A stretch of 64,000 nucleotides of DNA, taken from positions 7,068,001-7,132,000 of the forward strand of contig NZ_CP023689.1 in NCBI RefSeq assembly GCF_008704715.1, read 5' to 3'. The notes below the pieces were generated by a model. That model searched no databases. It was not told where the DNA came from and worked only from the letters and a program-made list of their open reading frames with translations. The position numbers and the translations under genes are program-made. This document shows, one piece after another, positions 1 through 8,720 of the stretch; position 1 is the stretch's first letter, and every line of letters begins with the position of its first letter. Source of the DNA: Streptomyces chartreusis. Lineage in GTDB: Bacteria > Actinomycetota > Actinomycetes > Streptomycetales > Streptomycetaceae.

Positions 1-1
1 G

Positions 2-937
2 GGCGCGGCCTCCTGCTACGACGAGGACCTGCTCGACTCACTGAGCAAGATCGTCGACAACCATCTCGCCGACATCGTCTCCAACTCCTGGGGCGAGACC
101 GAGGACGCGCAGACCCCGGACCTGGCGGCCGCGTACGACCAGGTCTTCCAGTTCGGCGCGGTGGAGGGCATCGGCTTCTACTACTCCTCCGGCGACGACG
201 GCGACGAGGTCGCGGCCAGCGGCACCAAGCAGACGGACATCCCGGCGAGTTCGGCCTGGGTGACGGCGGTCGGCGGTACCTCGCTCGCGGTCGGCAAGGG
301 CGAGAAGTACCTGTGGGAAACCGGCTGGGGCACGCAGAAGGCGACCCTCTCGGCCGACGGCAAGAGCTGGACCGGCTTCCCGGGCGCGTTCACCTCGGGC
401 GCGGGCGGCGGCACCAGCAGGACGGTCGCCGAGCCCTACTACCAGCAGGGCGTCGTCCCGCCCGCGCTGGCGAAGGCCAACAGCGCCGACGGCAACCGGG
501 TGGTGCCGGACATCGCGGCGATCGCCGACCCGAACACCGGGTTCCTGGTGGGCCAGACGCAGACCCTGCCGGACGGGCGGACGCAGGCCTACGACGAGTA
601 CCGCCTCGGCGGCACCTCACTGGCCGCGCCGGTCGTCGCGGCCGTGCAGGCCCTCGCACAGGAGGCGGCCGGCAAGCCGCTCGGCTTCGCCAACCCCGCG
701 ATCTACGCGCGGTACGGCTCGAAGGCGTACCACGACGTCACGGACAACCCGACGGGCTCCGGACTCGCGGTGGCCCGCGTCGACTTCGTCAACGGCTATG
801 ACGCGACGGGCGGTCTGAGCACGTCCGTCCGCAGCCTCGGCAAGGACAGTTCGCTGAGCGCCGTGAAGGGCTACGACGACGTGACGGGCGTGGGCACGCC
901 CGCGGGCGGCTATGTGGAGTCGTACAAGCGCCGCTGA
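2..937 (+). CDS. Secreted S53 (sedolisin-type) serine peptidase, C-terminal part
   Basis: The reading frame is open from base 2, so the gene starts before the window and the internal Met at 161 is not the start. The visible 311 residues carry sedolisin hallmarks: SNSWG followed by SSGDDGDE, the region of the oxyanion-hole Asp, then GGTSLAAP with the nucleophilic Ser of the S53 (S/G)GTSxxxP motif. The C-terminal DDVTGVGTP is the usual S53 calcium-binding segment. Family members are exported proteases, usually made with an N-terminal pro-domain, which lies outside the window here. A strong hairpin follows the stop codon. The catalytic Glu/Asp pair upstream cannot be seen. Family assignment is secure; substrate is unknown. 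Confidence 0.9.
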   Translation, partial: GAASCYDEDLLDSLSKIVDNHLADIVSNSWGETEDAQTPDLAAAYDQVFQFGAVEGIGFYYSSGDDGDEVAASGTKQTDIPASSAWVTAVGGTSLAVGKGEKYLWETGWGTQKATLSADGKSWTGFPGAFTSGAGGGTSRTVAEPYYQQGVVPPALAKANSADGNRVVPDIAAIADPNTGFLVGQTQTLPDGRTQAYDEYRLGGTSLAAPVVAAVQALAQEAAGKPLGFANPAIYARYGSKAYHDVTDNPTGSGLAVARVDFVNGYDATGGLSTSVRSLGKDSSLSAVKGYDDVTGVGTPAGGYVESYKRR

Positions 938-959
938 TCACCGGCACGCTGGCAGGTCC

Positions 960-999
960 CCCAGGGGTGGCGCGGCGCGCGGGCCGTGCCACCCCTGGG
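960..999 (+). terminator. Hairpin terminator after the S53 peptidase
   Basis: A 12-bp perfect inverted repeat (CCCAGGGGTGGC / GCCACCCCTGGG) extends inwards through a G-U pair to about 17 pairs. It starts 22 bases after the stop codon. There is no clear T-run, as is usual in Streptomyces. Confidence 0.75.
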
Positions 1000-1290
1000 C
1001 GTTAATCGAGCGATCGAAGGTGGCGCCGGTCGCCGTGACGGACAGATTCCACAGCCGTGCGGTGCCGTCGGGGCGATGCCCCAGGCGCGGATGCCGTCGT
1101 CGTCCATGGACTCTTCGGGAGCCGAGATCCGCGTGAAGTCCTCCGGGGAGGGGTCCGCCGCGGCCATCGAGGAAGGGCGAGGTGGCCGCCGAGAGGCAGG
1201 CGGCGGCGCCTCGGGAGGTCGCCTTGAAGCCGGCGCCGATCACGGTGTCGTGCTCGGCTATCCAGTCGCGTTCGATCGGCTCTTGTAGTC
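1000..1290 (-). pseudogene. Possible decayed coding remnant
   Basis: On the minus strand two different frames read like protein but neither makes a complete gene. One gives IGAGFKATSRGAAACLSAA near 1175-1240. Then a segment around 1085-1165 reads RISAPEESMDDDGIRAWGI in a second frame, continuing as DGTARLWNLSVTATGATFD in a third stretch before running into the peptidase terminator. The frame changes suggest a broken gene, possibly a small secreted or regulatory protein. I do not recognise a family, and the signal could be chance in GC-rich DNA. Confidence 0.25.
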
Positions 1291-1944
1291 GTTCAAACGG
1301 CTGGCCCTAGGCCAGCATGTACGCCACTGCCATTCGTCGATCGTGGCCGTCTCTGGGCCGCCGAAGGGTGCCTACAGCGACCAACAGCGACTAATGACGG
1401 CTGCCCGACTGTGCGCCAGCGCTGCGCCGATGTCTATCGCGTGGTCCCAGACCGACGTCACTTCCTGCGCAACAAGCGACAGGAATGGGGGAGTACCGCA
1501 GCGAGGTCACAGCCTCGAACTGCGGAAGAACCTGCCGGTTCTGTAGGCGCAGGTCAGAGTTGGCTTTCTCTCGACATGACGAGTGGGGTTGACGATGGCT
1601 GACGTCAACCCCACTACGTTTTGAGGTCTCGGGGCGTCCATGGGCCGTCGGAGCGGTCGTTGACGCGCTGAGCCGCCCGTCAGGCATGCCCCGCAGTGGT
1701 GAACTTTCGCTGCATCGATCAAGGCGGCTCGCTTCGCTCACCGCGCGGCACGGCCCCTGTCCGGGCCTGCTCCTGTCTCCGCCTCGCTCCAGCCCGGACC
1801 TACGCCTGTGCCGCGCACTCAGGTCCACAGACTGCCCGACGCCGGAAGCTTACGGGGCCATGATCACTCGCGCCAAAGCAACGCCACCCCAAAGCCGCTA
1901 CACCGACTTTGGTATTTCGGTTACACGCGGACGTGTACTCATTT
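1291..1944. other. Long non-coding or decayed stretch at the island's left side
   Basis: No complete gene is supported here. Base composition shifts from GC-rich to clearly AT-richer between about 1840 and 1945, marking the edge of acquired DNA. On the minus strand a short frame ending at about 1391 reads SLVAQEVTSVWDHAIDIGAA and could be the tail of a lost gene; it is unrecognised. One strong hairpin (1582-1615) is listed separately. Region 1720-1800 has the CGCTTCGCTC-type sequence often seen in mobile-element debris. No terminal inverted repeats or target duplications were found by eye. Confidence 0.4.
1582..1615. terminator. 13-bp perfect hairpin in the left intergenic region
   Basis: AGTGGGGTTGACG and CGTCAACCCCACT form 13 perfect pairs around an 8-base loop, followed on the plus strand by ACGTTTTG. 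It could end transcription from the left or be a remnant of a mobile-element end. It lies about 330 bases past the DUF262-AlbA_2 stop codon. Confidence 0.5.
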
Positions 1945-3738
1945 TTATGCGAACTGCCGACCAAGGGCTACTACTTGCTTAACGTCGTCAATTCGCTCCG
2001 TCGAAGATCCGCGGCGAACAAAGACGGCGTCATTACAGTAAGACAGGTCGCTCTGGCCGGGAATGAGTATCCGAATCACAGAGAGCCCCTTGTACTCGAT
2101 AGTGTCAACATTAGATAGTAGTTGGGGACTGAGAGGTTCACTCAGGCCCGCCTGTGAAATCCGTGCCACAAAGCGTTGAACGTAATTGTCCAGCGAGATC
2201 TTTTTATTCCGCGCTTCCCTGTCGACGCCAACTACATGATGCGGACCAACCGCGATCGGCTCGATTCTATCGACCGATTTAATTCGTGCGGCATCGCTCT
2301 CCTTGTCGGCGACACCCAAATAAAGGTAGCCGTCTACGCGTGGCTTAACATTGGCGATACCGCAGATCGTTTCAGCTAGACGGCCAATAATGGCGTCATC
2401 CCATTGACGTCGATCATCGAGACGCAAAAGGCCTTGCTTGAACTCGTAGCGGCTCGTTTCAATACGAGACCGGCGCAACGAATTCTCGAAATCAAGTGCC
2501 AGTCCGGGGCCATGCCCAAATACGGGTGGAACCTTCGCCACAAAATACCGCTGAATCAAACCTGTAACGGCATCAATGTTTGATACTCGATCTTCCGTCG
2601 AGATGTAGTGGCGACCCGTCTTTAGTCGTTGCCCAACATTACGCAAGGCGGCGATAATCGCAGCGTAGTCATCAGGGGACTTCTGCTGTTTAACGATCAG
2701 TTCAAAAAATGCCATGAATATGGCGTAAAATGGGGTTCGAATCGGGTTTGACCCTCCTGGCCTTACGAGATTCCGCAGGCCGTTGGGGGGTGTCAGTTCG
2801 CTATCGATAACCTCCGACAAGACGGAGAAGGTCGTTTGGATCTCTGACTCAAGCCGCTTAATCCCGTAGGCTGCGAGAGTGCGATCTAGGCGACGGTACT
2901 TTTCATTGCTGGTGTCGTACAATTCATCGAATGCCTCTTTGCTCGCGGCGAATGGTTCACCAAATAGGATGGAAGCGGCAATGTCCGCGACCATCTGTTC
3001 GTCGTCTCCCTCTCGGAGCTGCTTAACGTTCAGGATGCCGTGGCGGATCCACAAAGTGTCTTCAGCTTTAACTCCGTACTGCTGGCGCTCTCTGGCCGAG
3101 TCAATCGAGATGCTCGGCATATCATGGAGGAGGAGGACATCTTCAGAAACATCTCCGCGGAGGGAGCTGGCAAGAGACCGCACGGTCTCTGAAAAAGGGT
3201 TAAGCATGCCGGCTTGACGCTTCTCTTGAACGCTGAGCTGACGACCGTTGGAGTTAATTCGGCTAAAAACTTCAGTAATCTGCTGCTCGGTGTGCGTGGG
3301 GAAGATCGTCACGGCGAGCTGGTAGTCCAAGATGTTCGCACACTTCTCAGCTGGCAGTATTGTCAGTGCATCCACCGGGGAGAAGGCTCCCGCGTTTGCC
3401 GCCTGGCGGGCGCGCGCACTCTGATTTAGGTCGAAATACATCCCCTCATAGTCGAAGCTCTGCTCAATAAAGGAGAAGATTGCATCGAGACGTTGCATTC
3501 CATCGATGATTTCGTACTTACCGGCGCCGTGAATCTCAGGGCGTTCGGCAAGCAAAATAAGGGGAATCGGATAGCCGTCGAGTATGCTACGAATGAGGAG
3601 TTGCTTCTCGGCCACTGCCCATACCAGCTTTCGCTGATAGCGGCGGTTCACGAGGAGAGAGTCATCCCGAAACAGCCTGTAGGCTTCCTGAACGCTCATT
3701 CCGCGCGGAGTAATAGAAACGTGCACTTCCGTCGACAA
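1945..3738 (-). CDS. DUF262 (GmrSD/ParB-like) + AlbA_2 (Schlafen-type) protein, probable defence effector
   Basis: A 597-residue protein. I chose the TTG start at 3738 because GGAGG lies five bases upstream and composition changes there. The open frame continues without a stop into integrase debris as far as 4305, giving an apparent 786-residue fusion that I regard as accidental. The N-terminal half shows DUF262 motifs: RRYQRKLVW (about 32-40), IIDGMQRLDAI (77-87) and FSRINSNGRQLS (158-169). The C-terminal part resembles the AlbA_2 domain of Schlafen-like proteins: YEFKQG (431-436), the GYLYLGVAD strand (470-478) and VFVRRGSST near 574. DUF262 proteins include GmrSD-type restriction nucleases, and AlbA_2 proteins bind or cleave nucleic acid. 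A combined nuclease or sensor role is inference. The gene is visibly AT-richer than its neighbours, suggesting transfer. Confidence 0.75.
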   Translation of the reverse strand: MSTEVHVSITPRGMSVQEAYRLFRDDSLLVNRRYQRKLVWAVAEKQLLIRSILDGYPIPLILLAERPEIHGAGKYEIIDGMQRLDAIFSFIEQSFDYEGMYFDLNQSARARQAANAGAFSPVDALTILPAEKCANILDYQLAVTIFPTHTEQQITEVFSRINSNGRQLSVQEKRQAGMLNPFSETVRSLASSLRGDVSEDVLLLHDMPSISIDSARERQQYGVKAEDTLWIRHGILNVKQLREGDDEQMVADIAASILFGEPFAASKEAFDELYDTSNEKYRRLDRTLAAYGIKRLESEIQTTFSVLSEVIDSELTPPNGLRNLVRPGGSNPIRTPFYAIFMAFFELIVKQQKSPDDYAAIIAALRNVGQRLKTGRHYISTEDRVSNIDAVTGLIQRYFVAKVPPVFGHGPGLALDFENSLRRSRIETSRYEFKQGLLRLDDRRQWDDAIIGRLAETICGIANVKPRVDGYLYLGVADKESDAARIKSVDRIEPIAVGPHHVVGVDREARNKKISLDNYVQRFVARISQAGLSEPLSPQLLSNVDTIEYKGLSVIRILIPGQSDLSYCNDAVFVRRGSSTERIDDVKQVVALGRQFA

Positions 3739-3939
3739 GTTATCCTCCGCCTCAGTTCGTGTCCCGATCGGTCGCAGTGTGACACATCGTCCTGATCCGC
3801 GCCCGAACTTTGCGGCTGCCGCGCTGAGGAGCTGACCGGCAGGTCTATCAGACTTGCCGGTATGGGAGGCAGCGTCATCACACAGCTCTACCGGAACCGA
3901 GATCACCCCGGCATGAGGCGGCTTCGGCCAGGCTGACGG

Positions 3940-4477
3940 CCATGGCACAACGCGGCCGTTGCCTGCAGCAGGAGGCCGCAGGGATCGCGCGTGGCAAGCG
4001 TTCTTGGGCAGATGGCCATCGGCCACGGCTGCGTTGAGAATCGTCGGAACGTTGTTGTAGATCACGCGCCGATAGGTCGACACTTGTACGGCCCGCTCCA
4101 ATTTGCTGAGCCAATCTCGGATGTGCTCCGGCTTGAAGGAGCCCAGCGGGCGCGAGCCTAGGTAAGGGATCGCATGGCCACGGACCGTGGAATCGACTGA
4201 CTCCCGTGTGGTCACGTCGGTGACCCGCGTACTCAACCACTTCTCGGCGTACTGCCGGAACGTCACCCGGCTGGCAGCGGGATCGATGTACTGACCGGGG
4301 GACATGTCGGCCTCAATGTGAGCAAGCCACTGGGCGGCCAGTCGCTTCTGTCCGTCAGGGAATGACTTGTCTCTTCTCGGTGCCGTCTGGCCCGACGTAC
4401 TGGGCGCGGTACCGCATGCCCGTGCCGTAGCGATCAGTGCGTATCCGGTGAGGCTTCCCGTTGGTGTCGGTTTCCAT
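3940..4477 (-). pseudogene. Tyrosine recombinase (phage-type integrase), frameshifted and truncated
   Basis: From ATG at 4477 the frame reads METDTNGKPHRIRTDRYGTG, then MRYRAQYVGPDGTEKR, a typical AP2-like arm-binding N-terminus of actinobacterial integrases. It meets a TGA at 4355-4357. One base out of frame the match resumes at once (FPDGQKRLAAQWLAHIEAD) into MSPGQYIDPAA and the core-binding domain (VTFRQYAEKWL, then PYLGSRPLGSFKPEHIRDWL). The resemblance stops near NGRVVPW at about 3940. The whole catalytic domain with its Arg...Arg-Tyr residues is missing. The gene is therefore dead: one frameshift near 4358-4366 and loss of the 3' two thirds. It marks the island as a decayed integrative element. 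Confidence 0.85.
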
Positions 4478-4485
4478 CTTAGGGT

Positions 4486-4518
4486 GCGGGGCTGGGGTCC
4501 GGGTGACGCCGGCCCCGC
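4486..4518 (-). terminator. Hairpin downstream of the VOC/PPOX pair
   Basis: GCGGGGCTGG pairs with CCGGCCCCGC (10 pairs, one G-U) around a 13-base loop, just past the stop of the VOC gene. It also separates the housekeeping region from the integrase remnant. Confidence 0.55.
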
Positions 4519-4534
4519 GTCCTTCCCGTGGGTG

Positions 4535-4978
4535 TTATCCGTTCGCCTGCTTCGACAAAACCTCGTGCAGCGGCTCAGTGGCGCGGCGGCGGTACTCCTG
4601 GATGGACCAGCCGTTGCCGTCCGGGTCGGTGAAGTACATGAAGGTGGCGCCGTCGTCAGGGGTGTACTGGACCGGCTCGGAGATTTCGAGGCCGCGTTCC
4701 GTCAGTTCGGCGTGGGCCGCCTTGATGTCGGCCACGCAGAGCTGGAGGCCCTGGTAGGAGCCCGGCTCCGGTACGGTCTCGCCCTTGGTCATGTCCCAGA
4801 TGCTGTCGCCGAGAGCGATCGAACAGCCGGAACCCGGTGGGGTCAGCTGGACGATCCGCATGCCCGGCATGACCTCCTGGTCGATGTCGACGTGGAAGCC
4901 GACCTTGTCCCGGTAGAAGTCGCGGGCCCGGTCGATGTCGCTCACGGGCAGCGGGATCACTTCGAGGGTGAAGTCCAT
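4535..4978 (-). CDS. VOC (glyoxalase/bleomycin-resistance fold) protein
   Basis: A 147-residue single-domain VOC protein. It opens with TLEVIPLPVSDIDRARDFYR, the first beta-alpha unit of the fold, and ends with the second half YFTDPDGNGWSIQEY, where metal ligands usually lie. Family members are metal-dependent isomerases, dioxygenases or resistance proteins; nothing here fixes the substrate. The start codon overlaps the stop of the upstream pyridoxamine-oxidase-like gene in ATGA, so the two are translationally coupled and probably act in one small operon. Confidence 0.85.
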   Translation of the reverse strand: MDFTLEVIPLPVSDIDRARDFYRDKVGFHVDIDQEVMPGMRIVQLTPPGSGCSIALGDSIWDMTKGETVPEPGSYQGLQLCVADIKAAHAELTERGLEISEPVQYTPDDGATFMYFTDPDGNGWSIQEYRRRATEPLHEVLSKQANG

Positions 4979-5502
4979 CAGTGGTCCTCCCTGGTGAATC
5001 GCCAGCGGGTCTGGCTGAACGGCTCACCCTTACCGAAGCCGAAAACCGTACGTGGCGCCACCGAAAAGACGTAAGCGTGCCCCGATCCGTGGCGGAATGC
5101 TCCGTTCCCCACCTCGAAGTGCCAGAAGGGTCCGTATTTCGTCTCCCACGCCACCGCCAGCTCGTGCAGCCGGGCGTCGTCGGTGACCCTTTCGGCCACG
5201 CCCTCCACCACCAGGTCGTAGCCCTCGTTCCAGAGGTTCGTGCCGGTCGTCAGCACCAGATTCGGGTTCTCGTCGAGGTTGCGCGCCTTGCGTTCCTCAG
5301 GGCCCGTGCAGAAGTGCAGCGCGCCCCGCGACCACACCGCCGGCAGCGGGGTCACATGCGGACGCCCGTCCGGCCGTACCGTCGAGATCCAGAACAGCTC
5401 GGCCTCGGACAGCCGCTTCTCCGCCTCGGACCAGGGGGTCGCGGTGGCCTTCTCGTCGCTGTAGCGCGCGTCCAGTCGGGTCTGTGGTTGGTTGTCGCTC
5501 AT
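4978..5502 (-). CDS. Pyridoxamine 5'-phosphate oxidase-like (FMN/F420 split-barrel) protein
   Basis: 174 residues from MSDNQPQTRLDARYSDEKAT. The frame extends further upstream, but the Met at 5502 opens the conserved part. LSEAELFWISTVRPDGRPHV is the first strand pair of the split-barrel flavin/F420-binding fold, followed by PLPAVWSRGALHFCTGPEER and a second half ending FGFGKGEPFSQTRWRF. Such proteins bind FMN, F420 or haem; true PNPOx activity is unlikely from sequence alone. It is the first gene of a pair with the VOC protein (one-base overlap). Confidence 0.85.
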   Translation of the reverse strand: MSDNQPQTRLDARYSDEKATATPWSEAEKRLSEAELFWISTVRPDGRPHVTPLPAVWSRGALHFCTGPEERKARNLDENPNLVLTTGTNLWNEGYDLVVEGVAERVTDDARLHELAVAWETKYGPFWHFEVGNGAFRHGSGHAYVFSVAPRTVFGFGKGEPFSQTRWRFTREDH

Positions 5503-5661
5503 CGGCCGCCCTCCAGTTGGTTCGCCGGACCTCTCCCTCACCAGAGAAGACCACCCTGAGCGCCGGAACTCATCGGCGCCACTTCCAGGGTCTGCGGCTA
5601 GGCTCGATCGCGTACGACCTTGATCGGGTGCGTACGACCCCGATCGGACGGGAGGGCGAGC

Positions 5662-8661
5662 ATGACGGCGCCGGGGCGCAGGAGCAGTACCTTCACGCGG
5701 CTGCTGCGGCACGGATTCACCCACCCCTCGGCAGCCGAGCGGCTCCTGGAGAGCCCCGAGCTCGCGCCGATCCGCAACGATCCGGTGCTGCTGGAGGCCC
5801 TCGGCGCCACCGCCGACCCCGACCTCACCCTGGACGGCCTCGTCAAGCTCGTCGAGGCGCAGCCCGACCCCACCGCACAGCGGGAGCTGCTCGACACGGT
5901 GATAGCGGCCAAGCCGCTGCGCGACCGGCTGCTCGGGGTGCTCGGCGCCTCCGCCGCGCTCGCCGACCATCTAGCCCGCCACCCCGGCGACTGGCAGGCG
6001 CTGGCCATGTACGAGCCGCGGGACCTGCACCCCGAGGTCGAGGAGTTCGAGCAGGGCCTCGCCGGCGCCACCGACCCGGTGTCGCTGCGCGTCGCCTACC
6101 GGCGCTGCCTGCTGTCCATCGCCGCACGCGACGTGTGCGGCACCACCGACCTCGCCCAGACCGCCGCCGAGCTCGCCGACCTCGCCACCGCCACCCTGCG
6201 CGCCGCCCTCGCCATCGCCTGCGCCGCCGCTCCCGAGGACGCCTCGCAGTGCCGGCTCGCGGTCATCGCGATGGGCAAGTGCGGCGGCCACGAGCTCAAT
6301 TACGTCTCCGACGTCGACGTCATCTTCGTGGGCGAGGTCGCCGACGGTGCCGACGAGGCCAAGGCCCTGCGCTCGGCCACCAAGCTCGCCTCGCACATGA
6401 TGCGGATCTGCTCCGAGACCACCGTCGAGGGCTCCATCTGGCCCGTGGACGCCAATCTGCGCCCCGAGGGCAGGAACGGCCCGCTGGTGCGCACGCTCAG
6501 CAGCCACCTCGCCTACTACCGGCGCTGGGCCAAGACCTGGGAGTTCCAGGCGCTGCTCAAGGCCCGCCCGGTGGCCGGCGACATCGACCTCGGCGAGGAG
6601 TACATCGCCGCCCTGGAGCCGATGGTCTGGAAGGCCGCCGAACGGGACAACTTCGTCGCCGACGTGCAGAAGATGCGACGCCGCGTCGTCGAGACCATCC
6701 CCGTCTCCGAGGTCGACCGGCAGCTCAAGCTCGGCCCCGGCGGGCTGCGGGACGTCGAATTCGCCGTGCAGCTCCTGCAGTTGGTGCACGGCCGCGACGA
6801 CGCCTCGCTGCGCAGCGGCACCACCCTGGACGCCTTGCAGGCCCTCGCCGCGGGCGGCTACGTCGGGCGTGCGGACGCCGCGCAGCTCGACACCGCCTAC
6901 CGCTTCCTGCGCTCCATGGAACACCGCATCCAGCTCTACCGGCTGCGGCGCACCCACCTGGTGCCCGAGGACGAGGCCGACCTGCGGCGCATCGGGCGCT
7001 CGCTGGGGCTGCGCGTCGACCCGGTCGCCGAGCTGAACCGCGAGTGGCGACGGCACTCGAGTGTCGTACGGCGGCTGCACGAGAAGCTCTTCTACCGGCC
7101 GCTGCTCGACGCCGTGGCCCAACTCGCCCCCGGTGAAGCCAGGTTGAGTGCCGGGGCGGCACGCGAGCGGCTGATCGCGCTCGGGTACGCCGACCCGGCC
7201 GCTGCCCTGCGGCACCTGGAGGCGCTGGCCTCCGGCGTCACCCGCAAGGCGGCGATCCAACGCACCCTGCTGCCCGTCCTGTTGGGCTGGTTCGCCGACT
7301 CGGCCGACCCCGACGCGGGGCTGCTGAACTTCCGCAAGGTGTCGGACGCGCTCGGCAAGACCCCTTGGTATCTGCGGCTGTTGCGGGACGAGGGCGCCGC
7401 CGCCGAGAACCTCGCCCGGGTGCTGTCGGCCGGCCGCCTCGCCCCCGACCTGCTGATGCGGGCACCGGAGGCGGTCGCGCTGCTCGGCGACGGCGACGGC
7501 GGCACCGGTCTCGAACCCCGCTCGCGCGCCCACCTGGAGCAGGAGATCCTCGCCGCGGTCGGCCGCGCCGACGGCGGCGTCCAGGCCGTCACCGCGGCGC
7601 GCGGCGTACGGCGCCGTGAGCTGTTCCGCACGGCCGCCGCCGACATCGTCGACTCCTACGGCACCGAGACGAAGCCCGCCGAGGCCGATCAGGGCGCGCT
7701 CGTGGACCGGGTCGGGGGCGCCGTGTCCGACCTGACCGCGGCGACGCTGTCGGGCACCCTGCGGGCGGTCGTCCGGGAAGGGTGGGGGGACACCCTGCCG
7801 ACCCGGTTCGCGATCATCGGTATGGGACGGTTCGGCGGGCACGAGCTGGGCTACGGCAGTGACGCCGACGTCCTGTTCGTGCACGAGCCGCGGGACGGGG
7901 TCGACGAGCACGAGGCCGCCGCGGCCGCCAACCGCGTCGTCAGCGAGATGCGGCGACTGCTCCAGGTCCCCAGCGCGGATCCGCCGCTGCTGATCGACGC
8001 CGATCTGCGGCCGGAGGGCAAGTCGGGGCCGCTGGTGCGCACGCTGAACTCGTACGCGGCCTACTACCGGCGATGGTCGCTGGTGTGGGAGTCGCAGGCG
8101 CTGCTGCGGGCCGAGCCGGTCGCGGGCGACGCGGAGCTCGCGGGGCGGTTCATCGAGCTGATCGATCCGCTGCGCTATCCCGCGGAGGGGCTCGGCGACG
8201 ACGCCGTACGTGAGATCCGGCGGCTGAAGGCCCGTATGGAGTCCGAGCGGCTGCCGCGCGGCTCCGACCCCAAGCTGCACTCCAAGCTCGGGCCGGGCGG
8301 GCTGTCCGACGTGGAGTGGACCGTGCAGCTGCTCCAGCTCCAGCACGGGTGGGCCGAGCCGGGGCTGCGGACGACACGGACCCGGGAGGCGCTCGCCGCC
8401 GCCTGTGCGGCCGGGCTCATTCCGGCCGAGGAGGCGGCGATCCTGGACGAGGCGTGGGTGCTGGCCACGCGGGTGCGCAACGCCGTGATGCTGGTGCGGG
8501 GGCGGGCCGGGGACACGTTTCCTTCGGATGCCCGGGAGCTGGCGGCCGTGGGGCGGTATCTGGGGTACGAGCCGGGGCATGTGGGGGACATGCTCGATGC
8601 GTATCGGCGTACGGCTCGGCGGGCCCGGGGTGTGGTGGAGGAGCTGTTCTACGGGGGGTGA
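5662..8661 (+). CDS. glnE: Bifunctional glutamine synthetase adenylyltransferase/deadenylyltransferase
   Basis: A 999-residue cytoplasmic enzyme that adds AMP to, and removes it from, a Tyr of glutamine synthetase I to match its activity to nitrogen supply. It contains two nucleotidyltransferase domains, each with the GG...D-x-D signature: MGKCGGHELNYVSDVDVIFV near residue 203 and MGRFGGHELGYGSDADVLFV near 720. Each is followed by a helical partner domain with KLGPGGLRDVEF or KLGPGGLSDVEW. The length fits the family. ATG at 5662 is preferred over the frame's earlier start because GGAGG lies just upstream. Its target, GlnA with Tyr397, is encoded at 53276-54685. Confidence 0.97.
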   Translation: MTAPGRRSSTFTRLLRHGFTHPSAAERLLESPELAPIRNDPVLLEALGATADPDLTLDGLVKLVEAQPDPTAQRELLDTVIAAKPLRDRLLGVLGASAALADHLARHPGDWQALAMYEPRDLHPEVEEFEQGLAGATDPVSLRVAYRRCLLSIAARDVCGTTDLAQTAAELADLATATLRAALAIACAAAPEDASQCRLAVIAMGKCGGHELNYVSDVDVIFVGEVADGADEAKALRSATKLASHMMRICSETTVEGSIWPVDANLRPEGRNGPLVRTLSSHLAYYRRWAKTWEFQALLKARPVAGDIDLGEEYIAALEPMVWKAAERDNFVADVQKMRRRVVETIPVSEVDRQLKLGPGGLRDVEFAVQLLQLVHGRDDASLRSGTTLDALQALAAGGYVGRADAAQLDTAYRFLRSMEHRIQLYRLRRTHLVPEDEADLRRIGRSLGLRVDPVAELNREWRRHSSVVRRLHEKLFYRPLLDAVAQLAPGEARLSAGAARERLIALGYADPAAALRHLEALASGVTRKAAIQRTLLPVLLGWFADSADPDAGLLNFRKVSDALGKTPWYLRLLRDEGAAAENLARVLSAGRLAPDLLMRAPEAVALLGDGDGGTGLEPRSRAHLEQEILAAVGRADGGVQAVTAARGVRRRELFRTAAADIVDSYGTETKPAEADQGALVDRVGGAVSDLTAATLSGTLRAVVREGWGDTLPTRFAIIGMGRFGGHELGYGSDADVLFVHEPRDGVDEHEAAAAANRVVSEMRRLLQVPSADPPLLIDADLRPEGKSGPLVRTLNSYAAYYRRWSLVWESQALLRAEPVAGDAELAGRFIELIDPLRYPAEGLGDDAVREIRRLKARMESERLPRGSDPKLHSKLGPGGLSDVEWTVQLLQLQHGWAEPGLRTTRTREALAAACAAGLIPAEEAAILDEAWVLATRVRNAVMLVRGRAGDTFPSDARELAAVGRYLGYEPGHVGDMLDAYRRTARRARGVVEELFYGG

Positions 8662-8720
8662 CGCGCCGCTCGTGGTTGCGTTTCGATGCCTGCGGCGGCC
8701 TGTGGGGGTGCGTCGGGCGC

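Noticed and set aside
161..163. Start codon of the S53 peptidase
   Set aside because: Conserved sequence continues upstream to base 2, so the gene is cut by the window edge.
3739..4305. N-terminal integrase extension of the DUF262 gene as a real fusion protein
   Set aside because: The native TTG start with GGAGG at 3738, the composition change and the truncated integrase make an accidental in-frame join more likely.
4478..4535. tRNA gene or att site for the integrase
   Set aside because: No cloverleaf and no direct repeat were found; only a hairpin for the VOC operon.
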